A stretch of 64,000 nucleotides of DNA from Eriocheir sinensis (GCF_024679095.1 NC_066516.1:1843732-1907731); one strand, 5' to 3'. Shown: positions 24,359 to 36,151, numbered from the stretch's first letter. Notes: generated by a model not told the origin, from the letters alone. Numbers and translations: made by a program.

Positions 24359-24839
24359 CCGCCTACACCCTTTCAATGTCTCAACTCATTTCAATACATT
24401 TTTTTTCTCTTCTCTTCCCTTCTGTCTCCAGCCTGCACCACCTGCGTATTATGTTCCCTCCCTCCTTCCTCCTAACCCCGACCTATTAGGCCCCTCCTCT
24501 CCTTATCTGTCCCAATATCATACACCCCCCTTCCTCCCCGGCAGACCCCTCTACGCGCCTTCCCTCTCCTCCCTCACCTTACTTGAGTGCCTAAGGCTAT
24601 CGACTGTGCCACTTTCACACTCAAGTACCGATTCACTTATTAACCACTCCCCAGCCACGTTGACGCTCTTCCTTCCTTGGTGTGTTCTCTGCCACCTCAG
24701 TCCTCCCTACCGTTCTCTGCTATTTCACTGCCCTTTCCCCTGCCTCCTCTACACTCCTTGCCACCGCCATCTCTTTGTCTAACCTATGTTCTCTCACCCA
24801 TACCCTGATCCTTCATTTCCCCCTCTGCTCTGCCATTCT

Positions 24840-25620
24840 CTACTCTCCCTGTGATTTTCATCCTTTTGTCTCAGTTTGTGTCCTCCATACCATCCTCTGC
24901 CCTCTCATTCCAAGTCATCTGCCATAGTGCCACTATTCCTCCCTTGCATTCTGTGTCCCCAATATCAGCATGTCCTCCCTACATTTTCCCAGACCCATCA
25001 TTTCCTTTTGCTTTGTGTTTCTTCACTCTCCCTGCCACCTCTCTCTGTGACCTCTCTCTGTGTCACCCACTGTTTTTTCTCCTGTCCGCTGCCCCTTTTT
25101 CCCTCCTCCCTGTCATTCTTCGCTCCCTGCCACCTTCGTCCCAATGTATCACCCTGTGTTCTATCTTTCATCCCCAGCCTCTTCTTCCCTTCATCCTTAT
25201 CATTCTTCACTCCCTGCCACCTTCATATATATGTACGTATCACCCTGTGTTCTCCCTTTCATCCCATGGCCCTTCTTGCCTTGATTTATGTCAGTCTTCA
25301 TTCTTCCTGCCACCTTCGCCCCTGTGTATCAGAATGTGTCACTCCTGCCGTCCCCTGCCCCTTCTGCCCTTACTCTTCAATTTCCCTGTCACGTCCGTCC
25401 CTGTGTATCAGCACGAGTCATTCCTGCCACCGCAAGCCCTTTAACCACCTCTCACAGACAGATCAGTCCATATGTGACAACTTGTGTCCTCCCGCCCTAC
25501 CATTATGTACCTTCTTTGTCTCCTCCCTTCCTGTATATCAGCCTGCGTTCCCCCTACTGTCCCCTGCACACTCATTCACAACTTACTGGCTGGAATGTCT
25601 CTCTTTCATCCTCCCCTGCC
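24840..25620. repeat. Degenerate pyrimidine-rich minisatellite, about 87 bp
   Basis: CTGCCACCTTC-type phrases recur at 25127, 25214, 25307 and 25386 (spacings 87, 93, 79), each with CCTGTGTATCA-like and CATTCTTC-like neighbours. Weaker copies extend to the left. The long Pro/Ser/Leu frames across this region follow from base composition. Confidence 0.6.
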
Positions 25621-25627
25621 TCCCCTG

Positions 25628-25890
25628 CGACTCAATCTCTTTACATTAGAGAAAAGACGCCTACGAGGAGATATGATTCAAGCCTTCAAGTATCTGAAAA
25701 AATTCAATAACGTCGATTACTCCAATTTCTTTGAATTGCAAACCAACCTAAGAACTAGAAATAACGGTTTACCCATTCAGTCTAGTCGATGTAACACAGA
25801 CATCGGAAGGTTTCTTTCAAACCGAGTCATCCGTCACTGGAACAATCTTCCTTCAGAAGTAGTAATGCGAATACTATCAACTCCAATGTA
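25628..25890 (+). mobile_element. E2: short E-family LINE C-terminal fragment
   Basis: RLNLFTLEKRRLRGDMIQAF, then SNFFELQTNLRTRNNGLPIQ, RCNTDIGRFLSNRVIRHWNN and LPSEVV parallel the E1 C-terminus near 60200-60430. It is cut off on both sides: left by the minisatellite, right by A9. No 3' tail is present. Confidence 0.8.
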
Positions 25891-25916
25891 AAAGTGAAGT
25901 CTGCCAGTGGGAAGAA

Positions 25917-26398
25917 ATTGATGAGACGAAGGTCTAGACTCTACCATGTTCAAAAAAGGCTGTATGTGTGGAGCTCCCCATGTGAGATGCATACTCCATG
26001 CGGCAGTGGAAAATGCCCCTATTTGGAAAGCATCTATGCGGAGGAAAATAACTGGCAGGTGATACTGGGAGACACTAACCACGAAAGCTGATTCGTAAAA
26101 GTGAGGAGATGTGAATTTTTCAGTTAAGATTTTGAGTTAGGATAGATCGAGGATGCTGAGTGTTGAAAGGTGACAGCAGATATTGTCGAAGAATAGGGAT
26201 AGGAGTTTTGGAAGATTGTCGAACTGATAGGTGGATAAATTGGTTTGAGGCGTTGAAGAGGACACCAGGTTCCTCCTGCTCCAATCACGAATGGTAGCAA
26301 GGTCAGAGGTTAAGCGTTATGCAGCCTCCAGTCTGGAGTCTTGTAATTCCTGTCGGGAGGGTCTTCGGTTGAAAGAAGTTGAATTATGCAGAGTAAAG
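25917..26398 (-). mobile_element. A9: internal fragment of a family A LINE
   Basis: Minus-strand sequence matches family A from the region between the RT active site and the MEYASH...W block (CATACTCCATGC near 25988). Blocks such as CTCCAGTCTGGAG and GCGTTATGCAGCC align with A4 at about 20770-20800. Many substitutions and small indels mean no open frame. It lacks both element ends. Confidence 0.75.
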
Positions 26399-28360
26399 TC
26401 GAGTGGATAAGACTTCATCACGGTTATCCATCGCCTTTATAAACGCGCAACAGATGACCAGAGATCGCAAACTCTTTTGGTCTACGTCGAATGGGTTTGC
26501 AGGGTTATCCGATCGATGACTCGCGCAGATCGTAGTCTCACTTCGAGCAGGCATTGTCAAGCTCTATATGCTGCTCACTATTGTTTTATGAGTAACACCC
26601 GTCACACTTCCCATAGTTTCGTGTACCTCCGCACATTTATTGCATAATTGCCAGTAATCATGCTGACTGTAATTTTCATGCCGAATGCTAAAGCAAATCA
26701 AGTATATCGATCCTGGCAGAACATATTGGGTGCAGCGAAAGCCATGAGAGGCTGAACTCTTCAGAGGACTGACCCTGCTTCTAGGATAAGATCCTTACTT
26801 GGTACAACTGTTTTTTGACTTTCATGGTATTATGGCGTTTCCTGGTGGACATGTAATGGTAAGATGTTGATGCCTAACAGGTGTGGACTGTAATTATCAC
26901 ATGCCATAAATCGTTTCTCTACGTACAATGTGGTCATGGCATCCTCCACCCATTAAGGTTTACTAATATGGTGAATTAGGCAGATGTATTCAAGTTATCT
27001 GACAATACAACGCACTCTGTTGAACTTTCCATCTCAGGGACGTTTAAGAACCTTTGTTGTACTTCTTGAACAGCTAAATCCTTATTTGAAATGAAGTGGG
27101 ATGAAGCAATATTTGTGATTATGGAGTCTACAAAGCAACAAGGTCCAGGTACAACTTTCTGGGTGAAAGTATTGCCGTTTTGATCAGAATCTTGGCGTTC
27201 ATGGGACTACCTTTAAATGTAGATAGTCGAACGGTTCTCAGTCTACGATCTGTCTTCCTACGATCAAATAGTACCTCACCGCCACAGAACAAACAGCCCA
27301 CATTCGCGATGAAACTCATCACTGGCGAAGTTGCTTCTTAGGACCTGGAATGTCTGTTGTTGCTCAAAAGATTGTTTCAAAAGTTTCGGATTCTTAACAA
27401 ACATTCGTCGACACCTTCACTCATTGCAAGGACTATAATTTCAAGGAGGTGCAGTGCTACTTTAGTGAATGCTAGGCGATTGGGGATCAACTGGCCCATG
27501 CAGCCCACTATATCTATTGAGACTGGGCAGGCCCCGCATGACACCCCGCATGACACTCACCCGGTCAGCTGAAGTCTCAAAACCCTTTCTACAAATCACA
27601 AAACTTATCACATCCAGCGATCGGCTCTAGATTTTGCTTCCTATACCTACATCAATGTAGCAAACCTACAAAAAGAATCATGAGGAAGAAGTACTGTATG
27701 TACTAGAGTAAGTAATGTACATGGTAGTAAAATTGATCCCATACACGTTATGTAACATACTACAGCATGAACACGAACATCTGGAGTGATATTGTCTTAA
27801 AAGTGATGTTCACTAAAACAACTATGAAAAAAATCCTCAAGGCGGATTCAAGACGACATTTCTTTTCCTAAAGAGCATAACGTTAGGTTTCCAACGTCAC
27901 AATATATGCTTTGGTAACTAATACTTTACCAGTAAACTCAGTATTTGATCTAAAACGGCCGCACTAAAAGGAGAATTGGAAAGGAAAACAACGTAGATAT
28001 AAGGAAAACTGAAGGAAGAGGAGAAAGTTGAGACAAAATTAGGAGCAAAGATGAATAGCAAAAACAATCTAACATAGGAAACCAAGAGAACAACAAACAA
28101 AGATGAGGAAATTTAGTAACACACAAATAATACAGAGGGAGGACAGAGAGTTGTCAGGGAAAAAGAGACAAAAGAAAGTCTAAGAGTAAGAAAAAAAAGA
28201 AGAAAAAAAAATACAAACGAAGCTAAGACAGTATTGAGGGAGCACGTATGTGATACAAAAATAAATGAGAATTACAGTGCGATAGTAGTCTTAAGATAAC
28301 AGCTATTCAAAAAAACAAAAGAGAAATAGACAAATAAAAAGGAGAAAACCTGAAACATGA
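26399..28360. other. Low-repeat spacer, no recognised gene
   Basis: Almost 2 kb without microsatellites or LINE similarity that I can see. Frames are short (60-72 codons). The one at 27128-27322 on the minus strand contains a CLFCGG pair but nothing I can assign. From 28100 it becomes A-rich. Confidence 0.5.
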
Positions 28361-28369
28361 AAGATTTTT

Positions 28370-28372
<3 letters not shown>

Positions 28373-28417
<45 letters not shown>
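28373..28417 (+). repeat. (CA)n microsatellite
   Basis: About 45 bp of CA, followed by further CACAC-rich sequence to about 28500. Confidence 0.95.
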
Positions 28418-28421
<4 letters not shown>

Positions 28422-28823
28422 ACACACACCCAGACCCCCTGAACCTCCCCCCCTCAAAACCCACACCCACACAAGCACGCACACTTTCACACACCCACAA
28501 AAAAAAATGATTCCTAGGCCAATCTCCTCTGCGTCACCCCTCCCATGCTAGGTGGCTGGCGTCTCCACATCTGGCAGTGAATAAGCCCCGATACCTTGCC
28601 ATTTATCTGAGAATAAAAATAAAGGCAAGAGTAGGAGGAGGAGACAGAGGAAATGGAGGAAGAGGACAACGACTAATAAGAGAAGGAAAAAGAAAAAAGA
28701 AGAAGAGGAAGAGCAGTAGGAGAAGAAGGACGAAGAGGAGGAGTAGGAAAGGAGAAGAAAATGAAGCAAAAAAAGGATGTTCAATTAATGGATTATTAAT
28801 ATATGTGTATATATGTGCGTGTA

Positions 28824-28828
<5 letters not shown>

Positions 28829-28882
<54 letters not shown>

Positions 28883-28884
28883 TA

Positions 28885-28937
<53 letters not shown>
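28829..28937 (+). repeat. (GT)n, two arrays
   Basis: (GT)n at 28829-28880 and 28889-28937, split by GGTATGTTT. Confidence 0.96.
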
Positions 28938-28939
<2 letters not shown>

Positions 28940-29120
28940 CTCTAGATTCGATTTCCTTTTTTCTCATGTGTGCAGAGCGTCAGGCAACGTCAGGGGCCGG
29001 GGAGCAGCTTTTATGTGGAGCAAATAACAGTTGGAATAGAAGTAGGAGGAGCCGCAGGAGGAGGAGGAGGAGAAATAGGAGCAGGATAAGTGTGTATGAG
29101 TGCGAAGAGATATAAATAGT

Positions 29121-29122
<2 letters not shown>

Positions 29123-29207
<85 letters not shown>

Positions 29208-29210
29208 AGA

Positions 29211-29241
<31 letters not shown>
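29123..29241 (+). repeat. (GA)n then (CA)n
   Basis: (GA)n at 29123-29205, a short spacer, then (CA)n at 29214-29241. Confidence 0.96.
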
Positions 29242-29398
29242 TGGGACCTTTATTTATAACAATTACTCCCAGTTTGAAAAAGAGGATGTGGTATGTGGGG
29301 GCATTGCCCGAAGGTCCCTTGGGTGCCCTGATATCAACTATAATAATGAACTTGCTCGGATAGGAAGGGTATCTGTTAGCGAGCCACTCGGCCTAATA

Positions 29399-29400
29399 TA

Positions 29401-29460
<60 letters not shown>

Positions 29461-29500
29461 GTTACTACTACTACTACTATTAATAATAATAATAATGATA

Positions 29501-29568
<68 letters not shown>
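29399..29568 (+). repeat. (ACT)n then (AAT)n
   Basis: ACT trinucleotides at 29399-29478, then AAT units to 29568 with one GATAATAT interruption. Confidence 0.95.
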
Positions 29569-29584
29569 GCAATAATAGTAACTA

Positions 29585-30088
29585 GATGCATAGCACTCGG
29601 AGAGTGCACACCTTCGCCAAAGATCGTCCTGAAAATTGGTATGGGCATTAACTGTGATCCTATGCATCATATGGAAGCATTTGTTTCGAGATTTGATGAA
29701 ATTCAAATTTTTTAAACTTGTTAGCCAGGCGAGCACTAAAGATCCGGGTTTAAAGGTCAAAAGATCAAAACCGGCATGCAAGGTGCGGCATATGGATGCA
29801 TTTGTTTTTAAATTTGTTGAAATTCTATTTTTTTTTAACTTTGACCTTGGGCGAACTTTCGAGTCAAGGTCAAGAGTTAGATCAGGGCCATACAAAGTGC
29901 GTCTTTTCTAGTAAGGCTAAATATGAACCAAGTTTGAAGTCTCTACGATGACGAGAACCGAAGAACCGAAGTTATGGCAAATCTGACGTTTTTTGCGACC
30001 TTGACCTTTGACCTGACATCAAATATTTAATGGGTTCTATTCTGGATGGACAAGGTGCATCATATGGAAGCATTTGTTTCGAAATTTG
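29585..30088 (+). repeat. Dispersed-type repeat with three related segments
   Basis: ATGGAAGCATTTGTTTCGA (29671 and about 30065) and ATGGATGCATTTGTTTTTA (about 29792) mark three diverged segments, each with a G(T)GCA/CATAT lead and AAATTTGNTGAAATTC-like or truncated follow-on. It also carries several TGACCT half-sites (29845, 30002 and 30009). Class unknown. It ends where family A 5' UTR sequence begins. Confidence 0.55.
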
Positions 30089-31672
30089 ACCATCCCTGTG
30101 TCCTCACTTACCGTTTCCTTATTGGCTTATCTACACCAGAGAGTAGTTCAGCATGCTCTCTAAAGACAAATCCTCTTATTTTCCACACCACACTACATAC
30201 ACGCAACACGCACACCAATTCCCCAATTTTTTTTCAAAACTCCAACTGGCGTTTCATAATTCAGTCTCGGAGCCCCCGCCTAGGGGGGGGGGAGGGGGCA
30301 CAAATGCCCCCAGAGCGGACTCCACTTTCGGTCTTCGACCCAATATGTGTCTTGATGCCTCTTCCAACTTTCTCTTTATTAACTTCTGCAACATTCGCGG
30401 TCTTAACACTAATTTTCATTCTGTGGAACACCATCTCTCCTCTAAACCTCTCCTTGTCTTCTTCACCGAAACACAGGTTACTGAGGCTACTGACAACAAT
30501 CTCTACTCTGTTCCCTCCTACTATCTCTATCCTAAATGTCAATCTAAAGTTGGATGTAGCGTCTACGTACGCAACGACATCACTTGCTCTTGTGCCCACG
30601 ACCTTTACTCTTCAGAGTTTTCCACCATCTGGCTAAGACTTCATTGTCATTCTATTACTAAATACATCTATGCTGTTTATCTCTTACCTAACTCCAACTC
30701 TAATATATATGTAAAATTATTTTGACTACTTAAACTCTAAAGTGGAGAACATCTTGACCCACTCTCCCTTCTCTGAAATCTCCAGCTTTGGCTTTCATCC
30801 TCATTCACTGACCAGCCAAGTGAACAAGCCTACAATTTTGCTATCCTCATTGATCTAGAGCAGTTGGTTCAGCACCCTACACGTATTCCCGACCGTCTTG
30901 GATATTGGCCCAATACACTAGACCTCTTCCTTACCTCTAACCCTACTGCTTACTCTCTCAAACTGTTCTCTCCGTTGGGCTCCTCCGATCACAACCTTAT
31001 TTTTGTATCCTGTCCTATCGCTTTTGTACAGCCTCTGGACCCACCGAAGAGGCGATGCTTCTGGCATTTTGTTTCCGTTCGGTGGGACGACCTGGTGATG
31101 TACTTTTCCGATTACCCGTGGAATGATTACTGCGTCCAGGAGAGAGACCCCTCTGTGTGTGCCCAGCGCATCGCAGAGGTGATTGTCTTTAGAATGGAGG
31201 CACACATTCCACGTACTTTCTCTTTTCCTTATGCTAAAAAGCCTTGGTTTAATCTCACGATTATTCTGTGCTCAGCATCGTGCTAGAGGCAGCTCACTAG
31301 AAGGTACCAGGAGCCTTCTGCACTCCTGCTAACCATGATCAGTTTCACCTTCATGTTTCCTCGCTTTCCTTAACCTGCACGGCATCACCGCCATCTCATC
31401 TATCCCTTTTCTGAACTTTCTCAAACAGTTTCTTTCATCCATAGTAGTCAACAAACTCGTTTTTTCTTCTCTTCTGCACCGGGCCAAAAATATCTCCAGT
31501 CGTCTCTTTCATTTTTCCTTCCTTTCTTAACCCTGACGGCAGCACCGCCATCTCATCTATTCTGCTAGCTGAACTTTTCTGGCAACCTCTGTAAAACTCC
31601 ATTCTGCACGATTCTCAGGGCATGTGCCCTCCTACATCACCATCCCATGACTCTATGACTCTATGCCTGCCT
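30089..31672 (+). mobile_element. A5: family A LINE, 5' UTR and endonuclease
   Basis: The 5' UTR CACCAGAGAGTAGTTCAGCA (30133) matches A4. EN reads [54 protein letters not shown], then a deletion removes the GDFN region (between about 30760 and 30860). [24 protein letters not shown] sequence, LDLFLTSNP and SSDHNLIFV (SDH intact) follow, then [20 protein letters not shown]. After about 31280 the reading degenerates with repeated PDGS-region pieces (31370 and 31520). Dead copy. Confidence 0.83.
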
Positions 31673-32208
31673 GTTAAGATCTTAAGAATGATGTTTTCTA
31701 TGCCCTCTCTGGCCTCGACCATCAGAAGGCTTATGGGACTGATGACGTTCCTATTGGTCCTTAAAAAACCCTCGGCTCTGTGTTGACACCCCATCTCATC
31801 TGCCCTTCCTGTCAACATTTACCTTCCCTTCCTGCTGAAATGTGCCCACACAGCTCATAGCCTAAGAAGATAATTGTTCCAATCACTCAAACTACCTCCT
31901 TATGGAATACTTCTTCGTTCATCAAATCTTGTGGTGAAGTTAAGATCCTTAAGAATGATGTTTTCTATGCCCTCTCTGGCCTCGACCATCAGAAGGCTTA
32001 TGGGACTGATGAATGTCTCCTATTATCCTTAAAAAAACTGCTTCCGTGCTGACACCCTATCTCATTCGCCTCTTCCTGTCAACATTTACCTTTCCTTCCT
32101 GCTGGAAATGCGCCTACATACAGCCTGTGCCTAAGAAGAGTGACCGTTCCAATCACTCAAACTACCCCCCTATAGCTTTACTTTCATGTCTATCTAAATC
32201 TTGTGGTG
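31673..32208 (+). mobile_element. A5: tandemly duplicated RT-start segment, truncated 3'
   Basis: GTTAAGATC...TTAAGAATGATG starts at 31673 and again at 31939, and AAATCTTGTGGTG closes the units at 31924 and 32196, so about 266-272 bp of family A is duplicated. Both units cover VKILKNDVFYALSGL through YPPIALL-type RT sequence. The second is slightly better preserved (PVPKKSDRSNHSNYPPIALL). Family A similarity stops after CTATCTAAA at about 32198. The rest of the RT and the 3' end are missing. Confidence 0.82.
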
Positions 32209-32527
32209 GTTGGGGGCGCCCAACATCCACTCACTTGATGTAGTGTTTCTCCAGTGAAAATGTACACTAAGTGACAAGCCGAAATAGTTATCACCAAGTA
32301 TGTTAACCATTTCAATACGCTGGGTGGTAACCAAATAACCAGGGTAGGGGCAGATCTATCTGAATGAGGAATGCAGCGCCCTTAACCTCCCCGAGCTGTC
32401 CTTCCCCGCCTTCTCTCTCTCTTCTGTCCACGCTTCTTTCTTTGGGTAACCTGGGGATTAATCCCCCCAGGGGTCCTGCGTCCCTGCCCTATGGCGAGCA
32501 GCCAGGCCAGCCCCTGATCTGGGCTGG

Positions 32528-33442
32528 TTGGGGAAAGGGGCTTGCACCCCCTCCCCCACAAAAATTTTTGCTAAAAACAAATTAAATAGTAGAGGTCGGG
32601 GTCGGGGTGCGAGCCTCGACCCCGATCCGGTCTTAATGAGGGGCCCGACCGCGCGGCAGGCTTCCACGATGCATCCGCATCCGGGGAGCCTGCCGTCAAT
32701 GACGGGTGCAGGGCAAAGCCTATGGGACCTCTACACCTCGAAGGAGGAAGGGCCCCCTAGCCCCTCTTTTTGTTTTGGGGGTGGCCGGGGTGGTGCAGAG
32801 GCTGCGCCCGCCCGCAGAACCGGGCCCGGGGCTAACCTTCCGAGGGCTCTGTGTGTGAACTCCTGGAACGTCCGGAGCCTCTCGGACGATGATCGACTGC
32901 CCCACCTATCAAATGAGCTCAGAAGGCTGAGGGTGTACATAATAGCACTCTCTGAGACAAGGAGGCCTGGCAGTGGCGAGATCAGTGAGGGGGGGTACAC
33001 CTACTGGTCCGGCATGAGCAATGTCGTCCATGTCAAGGGGGTAGCCATGGGCATCTCCAGCCAACTGCTGCCATTTGTGGTTGAGGTTGCTCCGACTGAT
33101 GAGCGTATAATACGAGTGAGGCTGAAACACACACTGGGCTTCATCTCTCTTGCTGCAGTGTACGCTCCTACTGAGATGCGTAAAACTGAAGAGAAGGAGA
33201 CGTTCTACGTCAAACTCGACTCCGTATTAGACCAGTGCCCTCCCTTGGACACACTCATTGTCCTGGGCGACTTCAATGCTACTACTGGCACTGACAGGGT
33301 TGGCTACGAGCTATGTGTTGGTCCCCATGTATCTGGTACCAGGAACATCAACAGCTCTCTCCTCCTGAATTTTGCAGAATCCAGAAGGTTGAGAATTGCG
33401 GGTTCCTGGTATCAGAGACCAGAGCTACACCGCTGGACTTGA
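32528..33442 (+). pseudogene. F1 leader and endonuclease, 304-codon open frame
   Basis: A Gly/Arg/Pro-rich leader is followed by LCVNSWNVRSLSDDDRL (EN Asn, about 32847), IIALSETRRPG (catalytic Glu, about 32940), ISLAAVYAPTEMRK, LIVLGDFNATTGTDRVGYE (Asp and Asn, about 33260) and SRRLRIAGSWYQRPELHRWT. A TGA at 33440 replaces the usual Trp codon, and the domain continues in frame with EIDQILVSTRWR and ATDHWLLVATLKL (the DH pair, about 33550). Apart from this stop and the later frameshift the nuclease residues are all present. Confidence 0.82.
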
Positions 33443-33698
33443 TATGGCGATGCTGGAGGGGTAGCTAAGGAGATCGACCAAATTCTCGTAAGTACTCGCT
33501 GGAGAATCCTTCGGAACTGCAGGGTTTACCGGAGTGCTGAGTTCTTTGCAACTGACCATTGGCTTCTCGTTGCGACACTCAAGCTTCATGTCAGGTCAAG
33601 AAGAATCTCGAAACGCAACACTACTGTGTTCCATCTCGAGAGGCTGAAGGACCTGGCAAGTGCTCAGGAGTATGCAGTGAGTCTCAAATCGGTTCGAG

Positions 33699-34773
33699 GT
33701 GCTTGGCACCCTGGAGGACCCTGTAGAGTTGTGGAATACCTTCAAACGTGAGACTCTGCAAGCTGCCGAGGAGTGCATTGGAGAGCGTCCGAGATCTAGG
33801 AGTGGCTTTGCCTCGGTGCAGACGCTGGAGAATATTGAGGAGAGTCACGTTGCCAGACTTGCTGGGAAACGGAACCAATACAGGGCTCTGTCACGTAGGA
33901 TTAGAGCTCTCCTGAGGAGAGACAAAGAGAGGTATGTCAGGGGTCTCGCTGTGGAAGTCGAGGGCCACTTAAATGCGAATGACCTTCGACATGCTTACCG
34001 AGCCCTGAAAAAGCTCCGCTCCAAGTCTTCCTCTCAGGTGAGCGCTATCCGAACAGCTGACGGCTGCCTCGTGTCGGACATGGATGGGCAGAGGGCTCGT
34101 TGGGCTGAGTACTTTGAACAGCTGTACATGGCGGACCCTCCACGTGGGCAACTGTCAGTTGCTGGGTTGCAGGTGGCGGATGCTGACCCACCTATTGACG
34201 AAAGCCCATCCTCTCTGGTTGAGGTCAGAGAGGCTGTGGCCAAGTTGAGGGGTGGGAAGGCACCTGGCACCTGTAACATTAGTGCGGAGCTGCTCAAAGT
34301 TGGAGGTGAGGCCATGATCCGCGGATTGCATGCGGTCTTGACAGCCGTATGGCAGTCCGGTACCATTCCTCCTGACTGGAATAGGGCATTGGTCGTCCCT
34401 ATCTGGAAAGGGAAAGGGGACCGCCAGGACTGCAACAATTACCGTGGTATTACACTGCTCAGTGTACCATGCAAGGTGCTTGCCCACCTATTGCTGATGC
34501 GAATTCGTAGCCAGCTGCTGAAGCTGCAAAAACCTGAACAGTCTGGGTTCACGCCTGGCAATTCAACAACTGACCGCATCGTAGCGCTTTGCGTACTGGT
34601 GGAGCGCCGACCTGAGTTTCGACAGGGGATGCTTGCAGCCTATGCCGATCTCAAGAAGGCGTTTGATTCAGTGCATCGTGAGGCACTCTGGTATCTTCTG
34701 CGACTCCGTGGTATTCCTGCGAGGACTATTGGTCTGGTGACTGGCCTGTATTCTGGGACAGAGAGTGCTGTGA

Positions 34774-34804
<31 letters not shown>

Positions 34805-34955
34805 CCTTGCCCAGCTTCTTTCCCGTGAATGCGGGAGTGAGGCAGAGCTGTTTACTTGTCTCATCGCTTTTCAACACTTGTATGGACTGGGTACTGAGCA
34901 GAGTTGTGGGCCAGAGTCATTGCGGAGCATCCATTGGCAATACCAGGCTCACTGA
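33699..34955 (+). pseudogene. F1 linker and reverse transcriptase, 418-codon open frame
   Basis: The linker with LAGKRNQYRALSRRIRALLR and HAYRALKKLRSKSSS is followed by VAKLRGGKAPGTCNISAELL, PDWNRALVVPIWKGKGDRQD, NNYRGITLLSVPCKVLAHLL, EQSGFTPGNSTTDRIVAL and AAYADLKKAFDSVHREALWY (first catalytic Asp, about 34650). After ESAVKC (34775) the frame runs into an expanded GT and G tract. The correct continuation is in another frame: FFPVNAGVRQSCLLVSSLFN, then LVFADDAVILAESLEDL with the Asp pair at about 34965. GVRQSC departs from the usual GVRQGC. Confidence 0.85.
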
Positions 34956-35063
34956 CCTTGTTTTTGCTGATGATGCAGTAATCCTGGCTGAGTCGCTGGA
35001 GGATTTGGTGATGGCTCTCGAGGCACTGCACGAGTCTCCTGGGCCAAGACCCTGTTTGGAGGC

Positions 35064-35825
35064 TTGCTGGATGACACAGTACAGTCTGTTCATGCGTGTG
35101 GCGAGGACGTTGAGATCTCAGAAAGTTTCACGTATCTTGGTAGCGTAGTTCATAACAACGGTGAGTCTGGCCAGGAAGTCTTACGGCGGATTGGTCTGGC
35201 CCACGGTGTTATGGACTCGCTCAACACGAGTATATGGCGTTGTCGGTACCTGTGCAGAAGGACAAAGATCCGGATCTTAAAGTCTCGTGTGCTCCCTGTC
35301 TTACTCTATGGTTGTGAGACATGGACAGTTAATGGGGACTTGGCGAGGCGGATTAATACCTTTGTTAATAAGTGTCTACGCAGAATCATGGGATATCGCT
35401 GGAATGACTTTGTGTCAAGCCGGCGACTGATTCGACATAATTATATTACCTGCATAGTCCGTCAACGCCAACTCCAGCTATACGGGCACGTGGCATGTTT
35501 TCCGGAAGCTGATCCTGCTCATCGGGTTGTCTCTGTAAGAGATAATCCTGAGTGGAGGAGGCCAAGGGGACGCCCACGGAGTTCGTGGACTGAGCAAGTC
35601 GATAGATCCTGCCGGGAGGTACTCAGGTTGGGAAGGGGGCCTGCATGGAGACTCGCCCGAAAAGACCCCCAGGCTTGGCGTCGTAGGGTGGGCGAGGAAG
35701 CTGATACCCGCAAAATGGGGTGCGCTGCTGCCCCGGACCACAGTTGTCGTATAAAATATGAACTTATTTTCATATTATTGTTGTTGTTTATTCAATGTTC
35801 TGTTCAAGAAAAAGAATACGCATAA
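35064..35825 (+). pseudogene. F1 C-terminal domain, 253-codon open frame
   Basis: ESFTYLGSVVHNNGESGQEV, LNTSIWRCRYLCRRTKIRI, SRVLPVLLYGCETWTVNGDL, FVNKCLRRIMGYRWNDFVS, RRRQLQLYGHV-like and PAHRVVSVRDNPEWRRPRGR, ending with DPQAWRRRVGEEADT. This is the usual tail of RTE-type ORF2 proteins, probably for nucleic-acid binding. The preceding segment lost sequence near 35050, which breaks the join with the RT. Stop at 35823-35825. Confidence 0.8.
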
Positions 35826-35943
35826 TTCTAGTTAGTTTTGGGTTATAGGGATTCTGTACGAAATACAATTATAACATTACCGTCTATAATTTAGGAAAGG
35901 TACTGAATCCTGGATCGGCTATGTTGATGTTAGGTGTTTGTAT

Positions 35944-36151
35944 TATTTCTGTAAGAGACAATCCCGAGCGGAGGAGTTTAAGGGAACGCCCACAGAGTTC
36001 GTGGTTGGAGCAAGTCAATGAATCCCGCCATTAAGTACTTGAGGTGGGAAGGGGCTTGCAAGGAGGCTTGCCGGGGGTAACCCACGGGTTTGGCGTCGTG
36101 GGGTGGGCGAGGAGACGTGATCCCAGGCGTATGCCCATACTGATTAATTGA
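35944..36151 (+). mobile_element. F2: 3' fragment of an F-family LINE
   Basis: ATTTCTGTAAGAGACAATCC to GTGGGCGAGGAGACGTGATCC matches F1 at 35527-35710 (VSVRDNPEWRRPRGR to WRRRVGEE). It ends with ATGCCCATACTGATTAATTG, consistent with a TTGA-type tail. Point changes and stops run through it. Confidence 0.82.

Larger units (their letters stand above)
32370..35830 (+). mobile_element. F1: RTE/BovB-like LINE, near full length
   Basis: About 3.4 kb with GC-rich sequence unlike its neighbours: a leader (32370-32840), an EN (from 32846), an RT (34230-35050) and a C-terminal domain with a LYGCETW block and RPRGRPR (35300-35590). The RT wording (YRGITLLSVPCKVLA, QSGFTPGNSTTDRI) is of the RTE or closely related type. 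I could not run a tree. Inactivating changes are a stop at 33440, a frameshift near 33690, a (GT)n(G)n expansion at 34774-34804, and a deletion near 35050-35070. Its 5' end is not defined precisely. Confidence 0.82.

Noticed and set aside
24851..25649. Up to 257-codon Pro/Ser/Leu-rich frames
   Set aside because: Follow from a pyrimidine-rich minisatellite. They lack any domain, and the overlapping frames are equally open.
27128..27322. 64-codon minus-strand frame with a CLFCGG pair
   Set aside because: Too short, with no second Cys/His pair that I can place, no flanking exons and no similarity I recognise.
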